Source of the DNA: CALARM01 sp964431735
GTDB taxonomy: Bacteria > Vulcanimicrobiota > SpSt-956 > JAKJGF01
Direction: 5' to 3'
DNA length: 45,982 nucleotides
Assembly (NCBI GenBank): GCA_964431735.1
Contig: CAYSLJ010000040.1
Span: 1-45,982 of the forward strand
Shown here: positions 16,715-25,335 of the stretch, in pieces
Layout of the letters: every line of letters starts with the position of its first letter
Numbering within the stretch: position 1 is the stretch's first letter
Position numbers and translations under genes: made by a program
The notes under the pieces: generated by a model
Database searches by the model: none
What the model saw: only the letters and a program-made list of their open reading frames with translations
What the model was told of the DNA's origin: nothing

Positions 16715-17500
16715 ATGTCTGTAGATAACACTATGAAAGAAAAAATTCTCGAGGAATTAAAAAAAATAGAAGAGGAAGAAAAAGTCAGAATAATCTATGC
16801 CTGTGAGTCAGGAAGCCGTGCATGGGGCTTTCCTTCGAAAGACAGTGACTATGACGTCAGGTTTATCTATGTTCATGACCATGACCGGTATCTGTCTGTT
16901 TACGACAGGAAAGATGTCATAGAAAGACCTGTATGTGATCTGCTGGACATAAACGGATGGGATATCAGAAAAGCTCTGAGGCTTCTACAAAAATCAAATG
17001 CAGCACTTATGGAATGGTTTCAATCACCTGTTATATATCTTGACATAACTGAAATAAGCGGAAAAATAAAAGAACTTATACCTGTAGCTTTTTCTCAAAA
17101 AAGCACTTTTCATCATTATTCAAGCATAGTGAAAGGCACCTTTAGAGACAGTCTCCAGGGGGAATCTGTGAAAATAAAAAAATATTTTTATGCTCTGAGA
17201 CCTGCTCTTGCATGCCGTTGGATTGAAGAAAGAAAAACAGTTCCTCCCATGGAATTCAATACTCTCTTAACCATATTGCCTGAAGGAGTCTTAAAAAATG
17301 AAATTCAAACGTTGTTGAATGAAAAAATATACGGAGAAGAAACTAATTTAAAATCCAGAATACCTGTTATACATGAGTATCTGGAAAAAGAAATTTCTCA
17401 TTTTGCAGAATATGTCACAGAACTGTTACCTTCCCGGGCAGAAGAAAGAATATTTGATGAAACGTTCAGAGAAATTTTATGCGTGACCCGTGATGCGTGA
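16715..17500 (+). CDS. RlaP/YcgL-type nucleotidyltransferase
   Basis: A 261-residue member of the polymerase-beta nucleotidyltransferase superfamily. The signature GSRAWGFPSKDSDYDVRFIYV (26-46) has the GS and D-x-D pair that bind metal and NTP. EWFQSPVIY and the YFYALRPALACRWIEERKTVPP block are typical of the predicted nucleotidyltransferase family that includes RlaP. Related proteins are often linked with RNA repair, but the substrate is not established. AAGGAG precedes the ATG. The end of the frame (LCVTRDA) runs into a heptamer array, so the final residues may have been captured from it. Confidence 0.88.
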   Translation: MSVDNTMKEKILEELKKIEEEEKVRIIYACESGSRAWGFPSKDSDYDVRFIYVHDHDRYLSVYDRKDVIERPVCDLLDINGWDIRKALRLLQKSNAALMEWFQSPVIYLDITEISGKIKELIPVAFSQKSTFHHYSSIVKGTFRDSLQGESVKIKKYFYALRPALACRWIEERKTVPPMEFNTLLTILPEGVLKNEIQTLLNEKIYGEETNLKSRIPVIHEYLEKEISHFAEYVTELLPSRAEERIFDETFREILCVTRDA

Positions 17501-17587
17501 TGCGTAATGCGTATCCGGGGCGTTTAATAAAACGCCCCTACTCAATTTTCACTCTTCACTCTTCACTACTCACCACTCACTACTCAC
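17481..17587. repeat. Two different heptamer arrays flanking a hairpin
   Basis: 17481-17512 has GTGATGC/GTAATGC units. 17540-17587 has CACTCTT/CACTACT units. They flank the 17517-17538 hairpin between two convergent genes. Confidence 0.75.
17517..17538. terminator. Bidirectional hairpin between convergent genes
   Basis: GGGGCGTTT-AATA-AAACGCCCC is a perfect 9-bp GC-rich stem. Only a few T follow on either side. The position between convergent genes supports termination. Confidence 0.6.
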
Positions 17588-17824
17588 TTATATATTAATA
17601 TCCGTAGGAAGTTGAAATGGTTCATTAGTATTTGTATCTATCAATTCTACCGTTATCTGCCAGTTATCCTTATCAACCTGCTTGAATGATAATCTTGTTT
17701 CAACTTTTGAAGGATCGAAATTCAGATCTCCTTCCCGGAGTTTTTTATTCTTCAAAGATTTTATGGCTTCTTCAATTTTTTTACCGACTTCATTGAAGTC
17801 TACATTTATTTCATTTTCTTTCAA
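17588..17824 (-). CDS. Small hypothetical protein, 78 aa
   Basis: A short cytosolic protein without signal or membrane segments: an N-terminal amphipathic helix (FNEVGKKIEEAIKSLKNKKLR) followed by two or three strands (KVETRLSFKQVD, NWQITVELIDT). I do not recognise a family. The start is TTG at 17824 with AGAGGTG 6-7 nt upstream, which supports a real gene. It is downstream of the signalling operon in the same direction but separated by a long heptamer hairpin. Confidence 0.55.
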   Translation of the reverse strand: MKENEINVDFNEVGKKIEEAIKSLKNKKLREGDLNFDPSKVETRLSFKQVDKDNWQITVELIDTNTNEPFQLPTDINI

Positions 17825-17850
17825 TGGTACACCTCTATTTGCTTCATAAT

Positions 17851-17959
17851 TATAGTGTATTTCATAAATTATTAAAATTTAAGTTATAGTGACGCGTAAC
17901 GCGTAACGCATGACGGGTTTAATCCCTGCGCATCACGCATTACGCATCACGCATCACGA
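17851..17959. repeat. Repeat C copy plus long heptamer hairpin
   Basis: 17851-17888 is a forward copy of repeat C (ATAGTGTATTTCATAA..TTAAGT). Directly after, 17889-17917 (GTGACGC GTAACGC GTAACGC ATGACGGG) and 17924-17959 (the reverse-complement type, CCC..GCATCAC GCATTAC GCATCAC) can fold into a hairpin of about 30 bp with a TTTAAT loop. Some pairs are G-T or mismatched. Confidence 0.8.
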
Positions 17960-17961
17960 TA

Positions 17962-19158
17962 CTATTTGACCTGAAAATTTTCTATAATTTTCCTGAAATC
18001 TGCAGAAAAATCTTTCTGTCTGTCTGTTTCTAAATGAACCGTTATAACGGCGTCACCGGCACTGATATAGTATTGCTCAACATAATAATAATTTCCGTCA
18101 TTGCCTCTGTAAGAAAAGGACAGAGAAGACGCTTCTTTATTTGATACCGTGATGGATTTTAGACCAAGATTTTTATATTCATTTTTCAACTTTTTTCCCA
18201 GTTTTTCATATTTACTATCATTGCTTTTAGCAAAGGATAACATGTCTTTTTCTTTTAAAGAAACAACGGTAACATTACACATAGCGGTTGCATTCGAAAT
18301 TTCTTTTATATATATTCCGCCTCTCTCTGCTTTCCACCCGGGAGGCAGTTCACAGAAAAAGACTCCTGACTGATCATTTATAGTACTGTTGTTTTTTATA
18401 TAATCAGCAAGAAGATTGAATTGTTGTGACCTGGCAGGTGAATTATGAGGATTGAACTGAAGATTGTTATCCGGCCCCGGTTTAAAGCTATTATCCGGAT
18501 TAAACTGGGGATTATACCTGTTATCAGTATTTAACGGTGGTTTCATATTCGGCCTCTTCTGATTATACTGATAATTCTGGTTACATTCGGGACAATCAAC
18601 CTCATAATCCTGATTATAGTCAGGTAGATTATTGGGATTATACTGATTATAGGGATTAAACTGTGGATTATTCTGGCTGTGCTGATTATTACAGGGATCG
18701 TTATACTGATTATTATAGGGATTAAACTGTGGATTATTCTGGCTGTACTGATTATTATAGGGATTATTATGGTTATACCGGTTATCAGGATTGAATTGAG
18801 GAGAATTCTGTTGCATCTGAAGTGATTCACCCTGATGTAAAAAGCCAACCTGTAAAGCTATAATATTACCACTCTGAGAAGTAAAAAAAATAGTAACAAT
18901 ATCATTCTGAGTGAGAGCAGAAAAATCTGCTTCTTTGCCGGTTCCATTACCGAAATGTATAAATTTAGTATGCTGTGAAACACCTATATCAATCAATTTA
19001 CCGCTGTTATCAGTTACCTGGAAAGCATTATCCGATATAGATGTAACCGTCCCCATAATCCACTGTCCCTGTGATTGCCCGAAAGTCATTTGCTGCATTA
19101 TGAGTATAAAAAATAAAAATATCAACAAAGTCCTTATATAATTTTTACCAGCTATCAA
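17962..19158 (-). CDS. Exported protein: DUF5666-like domain, Asn-rich repeats, PsbP/DcrB-like domain
   Basis: About 398 residues. The TTG at 19158 is preferred, since AGGAGG is only 2 nt from the ATG at 19164 but 8 nt from this TTG. A signal peptide (TLLIFLFFILIMQQMTFGQ) precedes an OB-like DUF5666-type domain (IMGTVTSISDNAFQVTD). A long Asn/Gln/Tyr/Pro-rich disordered linker follows, with a 22-residue repeat. The C-terminal domain (GVFFCELPPGWKAERG to KIIENFQVK) looks like PsbP/DcrB (DUF1795) proteins. It overlaps the end of the kinase gene by 14 nt, so it is the last gene of the kinase operon. A secreted partner of that pathway is plausible. Confidence 0.75.
   Translation of the reverse strand: MIAGKNYIRTLLIFLFFILIMQQMTFGQSQGQWIMGTVTSISDNAFQVTDNSGKLIDIGVSQHTKFIHFGNGTGKEADFSALTQNDIVTIFFTSQSGNIIALQVGFLHQGESLQMQQNSPQFNPDNRYNHNNPYNNQYSQNNPQFNPYNNQYNDPCNNQHSQNNPQFNPYNQYNPNNLPDYNQDYEVDCPECNQNYQYNQKRPNMKPPLNTDNRYNPQFNPDNSFKPGPDNNLQFNPHNSPARSQQFNLLADYIKNNSTINDQSGVFFCELPPGWKAERGGIYIKEISNATAMCNVTVVSLKEKDMLSFAKSNDSKYEKLGKKLKNEYKNLGLKSITVSNKEASSLSFSYRGNDGNYYYVEQYYISAGDAVITVHLETDRQKDFSADFRKIIENFQVK
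18652..18783 (-). repeat. 66-bp tandem repeat inside coding sequence
   Basis: Two units with a 66-bp period (22 codons), starting at 18652 and 18718. They are nearly identical over the first 47 bp. They encode the Asn/Gln/Tyr-rich linker (QNNPQFNPYNNQY type). The period keeps frame, unlike the intergenic heptamers. Confidence 0.8.
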
Positions 19159-21940
19159 GATCATTACCTCCTTTATTATTTTGAGCCGGTGCAGACGGAG
19201 TCCAGTATACAGGTTCACTTCCTACTGGAGAGATATATTGTTTCCCGGCATCTTCTTTTGCCTGTGCTATTTTTTTCAGATAATCTGTTGCAATTTCATT
19301 TGTTTTATCAAGTTTTTTAGCTTCCTTAAAATGATAAGCTGCATTATCATAGGAATCAAAACCTTTACCGTAAAGCTCCAGTCCTGTAGCTACATGGGCT
19401 CTTACCAGTCCTTTTATTGAATCTTTATTTTTATTATCAATATTTCTGGCTTTTACAAAAATCTTTATAGCATATTTATTGTTTTTACGGTCCAGATAAT
19501 AAGAGCCTATAGAATTGTAACCATTCACCAGTCTCTTTTTGTATCCGTCGATTTTATCGTTTTTATTATTTTTGATCTTTTCAAGTGTAAGATCATAGTA
19601 TTTTAAAGATTCATTCATATTCTTATCCTTTTTCTTAAGACGATAAGAATCTGCAAGCATTATAGATATATCAGGATCTTTTTTATCAAGTGTCTTCGTA
19701 TATTTTATAACATTATCATAATCTTTCTGATCCATATAATATGAAGTCAGTGCCAGAAGTGTATCAGTATTATCTCCGTCAAAATCCAGTGACCTGTTCA
19801 GATGTTTCAATCCATTTTTAAGATCACCGGGAACCGAGTTCAGGTATTTTTTACCAAGAATTCTGTGGTATTTTCCGAGTTTTTCTCCTCTTTTTTCCGG
19901 AATATCATCAGCATCAAATTTCTCAATTATGTCCAGAATTTCCTCTTCTTCTTTAAAATCAGAGTCTTCTTTTGCAAGAACTTTATCCATAAGAGACATA
20001 TATGTTTCAGCAATTTCTTTTGTTTCAGACACATTTACCTTTTTTGCTTCTTCCAGTATTTTCTTCACATTACTTAAATCAGGATTTTTTTCCTTCAATA
20101 ATGCCCTGGCCCAGTCAATCCATCCCAGTGTAAGGTCCTTTGAATTACCGGGAGATAATTTGACCTGTTTCTGAATAAGTTTATCCATATTACTGAAAGC
20201 TAAAGACAAATCTTTCCTTTCATGAACAGAAGCAAACGTTCTTTTATAAAGCTTCTCATGGCTTTCAGGTTTCATAACAAAGAAAACAATACCTGCCGAT
20301 GCCAGGACAAATAACAGAGCAACTGCCACAAGGATTTTTATCAATGGATTGGTCTGTGCTTTTATTTCTTTTACCGGCACAGGTGGCACAGGGGAATAAA
20401 TTGTTCCTATAACAGTTTTCTTTGTTTTCTCAACAGGTATGTTATAATTTCTTCCCGTAGAAGTTACAATTGTATTATAGTGAGGTGAAGATAGATTATT
20501 CTCTTCAAAGCCATTATCTTCAATAGCTACTGATCTGGTTTTGATGCCATATGCAGCCAGTTTATTCTGCACGCTCGTTCTGAGAGATGGTACGGTATTT
20601 CTATTTAATATATTAAAATAGTGTTCCTGAGCTTTATCTTTAAGTCCAAGAAGTTCATAGCACTCACCTATTCCCATAAGAGCTCTTTCATTATCACAGT
20701 TAAAATCAAGGACTTTCATATATTCAAAACTCGCCTTTAAATATTCCCCTTCTTCTCTGTACCGGTCTGCCTGTTCCATGTGTTTGACTTCACTCTCACT
20801 GCTTTCTTTTGATTTCAGTAATTCAAGTAACTCCTGTTTCATTTCCATAATAGTCTCATATCTATCGGAAATCTTTGGCTGCAGAGCTTTGAGGACTATA
20901 TTACTGAGTTTATCTGAAACTTTCGGATTTAACGTTTTTGGAGGAGGAAACTCCGGTGCCAGTTCCTGAGGATTTATTTTTGTTATAAGACACATAAGGG
21001 TAGCTCCGAGAGCATATATGTCAGACCTCGGCTCAGCCTTTCCCATCCACTGTTCCGGAGGAGCATATCCTTCAGTAAGGAGGGCATATTTAGTAGTAAC
21101 AGTCTTTGTATCCTGGAAAACCCTGGCTATACCGAAATCTATTAATTTCAGAACCCCTTCGTCTGTTATCATAATATTATCAGGTTTCAAATCCCTGAAT
21201 ACTATAGGAGTGGGACGGTTATGCAGATAATGAAGGACATCACATATCTGAACTCCCCAGGTAACGATCTGTTCTTCGGAAAAATAACCTCCTTCGGGAA
21301 GTTTTTTCAGATATTTAGACAGGGTCTCTCCTTTTATATAGTCCATTATAAGGTAAAGTTTTTTACTTTCCACAAAGGAATCTATAACTCTGGGAATACA
21401 ATTATGTTCCAGTTTTGCCAGCATTTCTGCTTCTATTTTGAAACTTTTTTCAATTACTTCCTGATCGCTTTCTTCATGCATTTCTTTTGCAGCCCAGTAT
21501 TTACCGGGAAGACTCAGATCGCGAACAAGATATACAGAACCAAATCCTCCGCTTGCTATCCCTCTTACAACAATATATCTGTCTTTCAGGGTTTTTCCCA
21601 GAGAAGGATAGAGAAGTAACCTCTCAACAGTTTCGTCATCTTTATAATCCATTACAAGATAACTTTTACCATCATAAAAAAAGAAATCAAGCATTCGAGG
21701 CGAATCAGGGCTTTTATCTATTTTTACATATTTTTCCGTTACTTTTTTTAATTCCTTTGATATACTCTGTGATATAATGTCTGTTACAGGGTTTAATATT
21801 TCTTTCATCGTAAGATTTTTTTGAGAATTTACCTCGTTGACGACATATATAGAAGAAAAATCATCCCTGTAAATTCCCCTTATGATTCTATATTTATCGT
21901 TCAATATAAAGTTTGTTTGTAGAGCAAATCCTCCTGCCAT
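19145..21940 (-). CDS. Transmembrane Ser/Thr kinase with duplicated N-lobe and TPR ectodomain
   Basis: 931 residues. Residues 13-110 look like a decayed extra kinase N-lobe (LNDKYRIIRGIYRDDFSS, MKE, SYLVMDY) matching the true N-lobe that follows (LKDRYIVVRGIASGGFGSVY, AAKEM, LYLIMDY). The active kinase has K152, D250 (FRDLKPDN) and D268 (DFG). After one TPR pair near 400-450 and a disordered stretch comes a single membrane helix at about 531-552 (LVAVALLFVLASAGIVFFV). Then follow about 350 residues of TPR-like helices that should lie outside the membrane. This is a receptor-kinase layout. It lies 22 nt after the FHA-FGE gene, a likely substrate or reader. Confidence 0.9.
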   Translation of the reverse strand: MAGGFALQTNFILNDKYRIIRGIYRDDFSSIYVVNEVNSQKNLTMKEILNPVTDIISQSISKELKKVTEKYVKIDKSPDSPRMLDFFFYDGKSYLVMDYKDDETVERLLLYPSLGKTLKDRYIVVRGIASGGFGSVYLVRDLSLPGKYWAAKEMHEESDQEVIEKSFKIEAEMLAKLEHNCIPRVIDSFVESKKLYLIMDYIKGETLSKYLKKLPEGGYFSEEQIVTWGVQICDVLHYLHNRPTPIVFRDLKPDNIMITDEGVLKLIDFGIARVFQDTKTVTTKYALLTEGYAPPEQWMGKAEPRSDIYALGATLMCLITKINPQELAPEFPPPKTLNPKVSDKLSNIVLKALQPKISDRYETIMEMKQELLELLKSKESSESEVKHMEQADRYREEGEYLKASFEYMKVLDFNCDNERALMGIGECYELLGLKDKAQEHYFNILNRNTVPSLRTSVQNKLAAYGIKTRSVAIEDNGFEENNLSSPHYNTIVTSTGRNYNIPVEKTKKTVIGTIYSPVPPVPVKEIKAQTNPLIKILVAVALLFVLASAGIVFFVMKPESHEKLYKRTFASVHERKDLSLAFSNMDKLIQKQVKLSPGNSKDLTLGWIDWARALLKEKNPDLSNVKKILEEAKKVNVSETKEIAETYMSLMDKVLAKEDSDFKEEEEILDIIEKFDADDIPEKRGEKLGKYHRILGKKYLNSVPGDLKNGLKHLNRSLDFDGDNTDTLLALTSYYMDQKDYDNVIKYTKTLDKKDPDISIMLADSYRLKKKDKNMNESLKYYDLTLEKIKNNKNDKIDGYKKRLVNGYNSIGSYYLDRKNNKYAIKIFVKARNIDNKNKDSIKGLVRAHVATGLELYGKGFDSYDNAAYHFKEAKKLDKTNEIATDYLKKIAQAKEDAGKQYISPVGSEPVYWTPSAPAQNNKGGNDLDSW

Positions 21941-21962
21941 GAGTCATCCAACCCCTTTTTTA

Positions 21963-23723
21963 TCATATATCTCTGGTACATCTAAAACCTGTATCTGGAC
22001 CGAATTCATCGCTCCAGGCTTCACATCTCAGCGTACAGCCTGCATTTTTGAGTTTATTCAGCCATGAACCTCCTCGTAAGGTTTTACCGGAAGGTGTTGA
22101 TGAAATGCCATCACAGTCTGATATATAAGAACTATCAGTCCATTCCCATACATTTCCTGCCATATTCATAATGCCATAAGGACTTTTACCTTCATTAAAG
22201 TTATAAACAGACATAGTTCCGTTAAGCTTATTTTCTCTGCTGTTTAATCTCTCCCTGTCCCAGTCATTTCCCCAGGGATATAGCCTTCCGTCATTGCCTC
22301 TGGCTGCTTTTTCCCATTCAAATTCATGAGGCAATCTTTTTCCTGCCCATACTGCATATGATACTGCATCATTAAACGTAACATTAACTGCAGGATGTTC
22401 TTCTTTACCGGGTCTGAAAGAACGTTCCCATCTACCTTCACTTCTATAACCTGTTGCTACAACAAATTTTCTATAGTCATCATTTGTAACAGGATAAATA
22501 TCCATATAATAAGATTTTATGCAGACTTCATGAAGTTTATCTACGCCGGCATTGAAAGGCCCTCCTTCTACGAGAGCCATACCGGCAGGTACAGAAGATT
22601 CATCGGTGACATATATATCAGAAGAGACTTCCTGTATGGATGGGACTTCTTCTTTGAACGGTTCCTCCACATCAAAAGACAGATCTGGTAATACAGAAAC
22701 AGCAGGAGAACAAGATAAATCTGCCCCTGCAGGGACAACCGTAGAATCTCCTTCCTCTAATTCCATAAAAAGATCTTCCTTTTTTCTGAACAGGATAACT
22801 ATATTTTCTCCGATCTGTATACGGTCACTATGGTTCAATTTTTCTTTATCAACAACCTGTATTTCATTAAGAAGAGTAATACTCTTTTTGCTTTCATTTA
22901 TAAGATAAACGTCTCCCCCTTCTATTGAAAATCTGGCATGTTCCCGGGAAATAGTTCTGTCCTGTGATGAAAAGAGAAGATCCCTTGCAGAAGGAGATTT
23001 TCTTGACATTCGCCCTATGAAAAAATCTTTTTTATCGAGAGGGAAAATCTCTCCTTTCCTATCGCCTTTTATTATTTCCAGTTCATAATCATAGGTACGG
23101 GGAACATCATCAACCATTGTCTTTTCATTATGTGATACAATGGCACTTTTATAATCAGGCGGATCTTCTATGATTTCTTTCTCAGGAAGAATAACTTCAT
23201 CATCGTCAAAAAGATATTTATGAGAGTAATCAGGAAGAAAACTCCCTTCCTGTATGGAAACACTCTCAGACATGGATGAAGACGTACCGGGTTTCGGTTC
23301 CTCATATGAACAGTCTATTTTTTTCGGCCCTGTCTCTTTAAATGCAAGAGATCTCAAAAATGGTATATCTGTTTCATCTATAGTGGAAGAAAAAGTAGGT
23401 TCCGAAACTTCCTGATACAGTAGAACTACCTTGCCCATATGTATCTTATCTCCCGATGAAAGAGAAGAGGGAGCTAATATTTCTATGCCATTCACTTTAG
23501 TTGGATTGGTAGTTTTTCTCGGTTTTATTACATGACTGTTATTGCACCATTCTATATCAGCCTGAGCAGTAGATACAGTAGAAGTCTTATCAATAATAAG
23601 TATAAAATTCTGTCTTCTATCATAAGGAAGTTTTCTCCCTATAGTAAATGGCTTATCTGATAGAGGGTATTTTTCCCCCGGATTATCTCCTTCTACAACC
23701 AGAAATTCAAAATCTTTTGCCAT
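21963..23723 (-). CDS. Double FHA domain protein with FGE-sulfatase domain
   Basis: 586 residues. The first FHA-like domain (7-115) is degenerate: FTIGR is kept but the SxxH position reads SxxQ. The second (about 215-318) has FFIGRMSR, ISREHARF and INES, so it should bind phosphothreonine. An acidic linker leads to a C-terminal FGE/SUMF1-like domain (373-586; DIYPVTNDDY, PHEFEWEKAARG, GIMNMAGNVWEW, RGGSW, TGFRC). As in its paralogues, the first FGE catalytic Cys is not apparent. It has no signal peptide. It sits between the propeller gene and the transmembrane kinase, so it is probably a phospho-dependent adaptor of that kinase. Confidence 0.9.
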   Translation of the reverse strand: MAKDFEFLVVEGDNPGEKYPLSDKPFTIGRKLPYDRRQNFILIIDKTSTVSTAQADIEWCNNSHVIKPRKTTNPTKVNGIEILAPSSLSSGDKIHMGKVVLLYQEVSEPTFSSTIDETDIPFLRSLAFKETGPKKIDCSYEEPKPGTSSSMSESVSIQEGSFLPDYSHKYLFDDDEVILPEKEIIEDPPDYKSAIVSHNEKTMVDDVPRTYDYELEIIKGDRKGEIFPLDKKDFFIGRMSRKSPSARDLLFSSQDRTISREHARFSIEGGDVYLINESKKSITLLNEIQVVDKEKLNHSDRIQIGENIVILFRKKEDLFMELEEGDSTVVPAGADLSCSPAVSVLPDLSFDVEEPFKEEVPSIQEVSSDIYVTDESSVPAGMALVEGGPFNAGVDKLHEVCIKSYYMDIYPVTNDDYRKFVVATGYRSEGRWERSFRPGKEEHPAVNVTFNDAVSYAVWAGKRLPHEFEWEKAARGNDGRLYPWGNDWDRERLNSRENKLNGTMSVYNFNEGKSPYGIMNMAGNVWEWTDSSYISDCDGISSTPSGKTLRGGSWLNKLKNAGCTLRCEAWSDEFGPDTGFRCTRDI

Positions 23724-23759
23724 AAGAGAATATGCTCCTGTTTATATAAAAGACATTTT

Positions 23760-25118
23760 TTACCGGCTCTGAGAAGGCCATCCATCTTCGGCCGGGTTAT
23801 TGGTAAGGTTTATTGCATCAGTTCCGTTAATATTTATAACATAAACTTCATGATTTCCATCACGATTGGAAGTAAAATAAATCTTAAGGCTGTCAAATCC
23901 CCAGGAAGGGCTTTCATCATCAAAAGAATTGCCAGTAAGATTAACCTGCTGTGAACCATCTGAGTTCATAATATACACTTCATTATTTCCGTCTCTGTTG
24001 GATGTAAAAGCAATCTTACGGCCATCATGAGACCAGGAAGGATCTATATCGGAACAGAGATTATCTGTAAGATTAACCTGCTGTGAACCATCTGAGTTCA
24101 TAATAAATATTTCATAATCTCCGTCTCTGTCGGAGGTAAAGATTATTTTATGTCCATCAGGAGACCATGACGGTTTTTGATCCTGTGCCGGATTGCATGT
24201 AAGATTAACAGGATTGCTCCCGTCAGCATTCATAACATATATTTCATAATTGCCATCCCTGCTGGAAGTAAAAGCAATCTTATGGCCGTCAGGGGACCAG
24301 CATGAGAACATGTCTTCTGATAAATTATTTGTAAGATTAACCTGGCCATTTCCGTCACTGTTCATCACATAGATCTCTCCGTTACCATCCCTGTATGACG
24401 TAAAAGTAATCTTTTTTTCATCGGGAGACCAGGAAGGTATACTGTCATTTGCAGAATTTTTTGAAATACATACCTGATTTTTCCCATCACTGTTCATAAG
24501 ATAAATCTCTCCGTTAACATCTCTGTTGGAGTAAAAAGCTATCCTGTGTTCCTTTTTAACTTCTATTGTTATTTGGGGAACATTTATGGATACAGTTGTT
24601 TCATTTCTTCTTCCTTTTTTATATGCATCAAGTTCCTTTTGATAGGCAATTTTAAGCTGTTTGTCTTCTACAATTTTTATTAAAACTCCAAGAACCTTTT
24701 CATATTTTTTATATAACTTCTTTTCCCAGACAAGTTCCTTCGTATAATCAAGCCAGGCTATGGCATTATCTTTCTTACCAATAGCATAATAACAGCTACC
24801 TGTATTATAATGATTATCTTCATTTTCAGGGGAAAGCTGTATGGATTTTTTATAATATTTAATGGCTTTGCCATAATCTTTATAACCATCCTGATATATT
24901 TTTCCTAACAGATAATATCCTTTTGCAGAGAGAGGATCAAGCTTTATAGCCTGAGCTACCTTAGTCTCTGCTGCAGAATATTTCTTTTGATTAACAAGTT
25001 TTTCCCCTTCATTGAGAAGTTTATCTACCTGTGGAGTTCCATAAGTAGCGTTCTGATGAACAATAAAAAAGAATGTACATAATAAAGTAATGTTGAAAAA
25101 TCTCTTAATTAAATTCAT
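23760..25118 (-). CDS. Secreted TPR and TolB-like beta-propeller protein
   Basis: About 452 residues. The ATG at 25118 is preferred to the GTG at 25127, because AAAGGTGG is correctly placed only for the ATG. Signal peptide (FFNITLLCTFFFIVHQNATYG), TPRs at about 30-140 (AAETKVAQAIKLDPLSAKGYYLLG), then six PD40/TolB-type blades with the repeated text IxFTSxRDGNxEIYVMNxDGSxxVNLT. TolB-like propellers mediate protein contacts in the periplasm. First gene of the four-gene signalling operon, 36 nt before the FHA-FGE gene; it may be the sensory or scaffold component outside the membrane. The propeller repeats are nearly identical, suggesting recent expansion. Confidence 0.88.
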   Translation of the reverse strand: MNLIKRFFNITLLCTFFFIVHQNATYGTPQVDKLLNEGEKLVNQKKYSAAETKVAQAIKLDPLSAKGYYLLGKIYQDGYKDYGKAIKYYKKSIQLSPENEDNHYNTGSCYYAIGKKDNAIAWLDYTKELVWEKKLYKKYEKVLGVLIKIVEDKQLKIAYQKELDAYKKGRRNETTVSINVPQITIEVKKEHRIAFYSNRDVNGEIYLMNSDGKNQVCISKNSANDSIPSWSPDEKKITFTSYRDGNGEIYVMNSDGNGQVNLTNNLSEDMFSCWSPDGHKIAFTSSRDGNYEIYVMNADGSNPVNLTCNPAQDQKPSWSPDGHKIIFTSDRDGDYEIFIMNSDGSQQVNLTDNLCSDIDPSWSHDGRKIAFTSNRDGNNEVYIMNSDGSQQVNLTGNSFDDESPSWGFDSLKIYFTSNRDGNHEVYVININGTDAINLTNNPAEDGWPSQSR

Positions 25119-25127
25119 TCTATCCAC

Positions 25128-25175
25128 CTTTTCATTTCGTGACCCGTGATATGCATGGCATAGCGCGAGACAGAA
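25128..25175. repeat. Degenerate heptamer trace
   Basis: TCGTGACCCGTGATATGCATGG and following bases keep fragments of the CGTGACG unit but the array is mostly decayed. It lies just upstream of the propeller gene start. Confidence 0.35.
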
Positions 25176-25335
25176 GGTTATATTTAATATACATATAATT
25201 ATATCATATTTATGACTAACAGCAAATTTTTTTCTAAAAAATCATCAGTAGGAAATTCATAAAAATCATCGAATTTTTTTATAAAACAGTTCACATATAA
25301 AGGCTTACGAAAATTTTATCTGGAAAGGATGAAAA

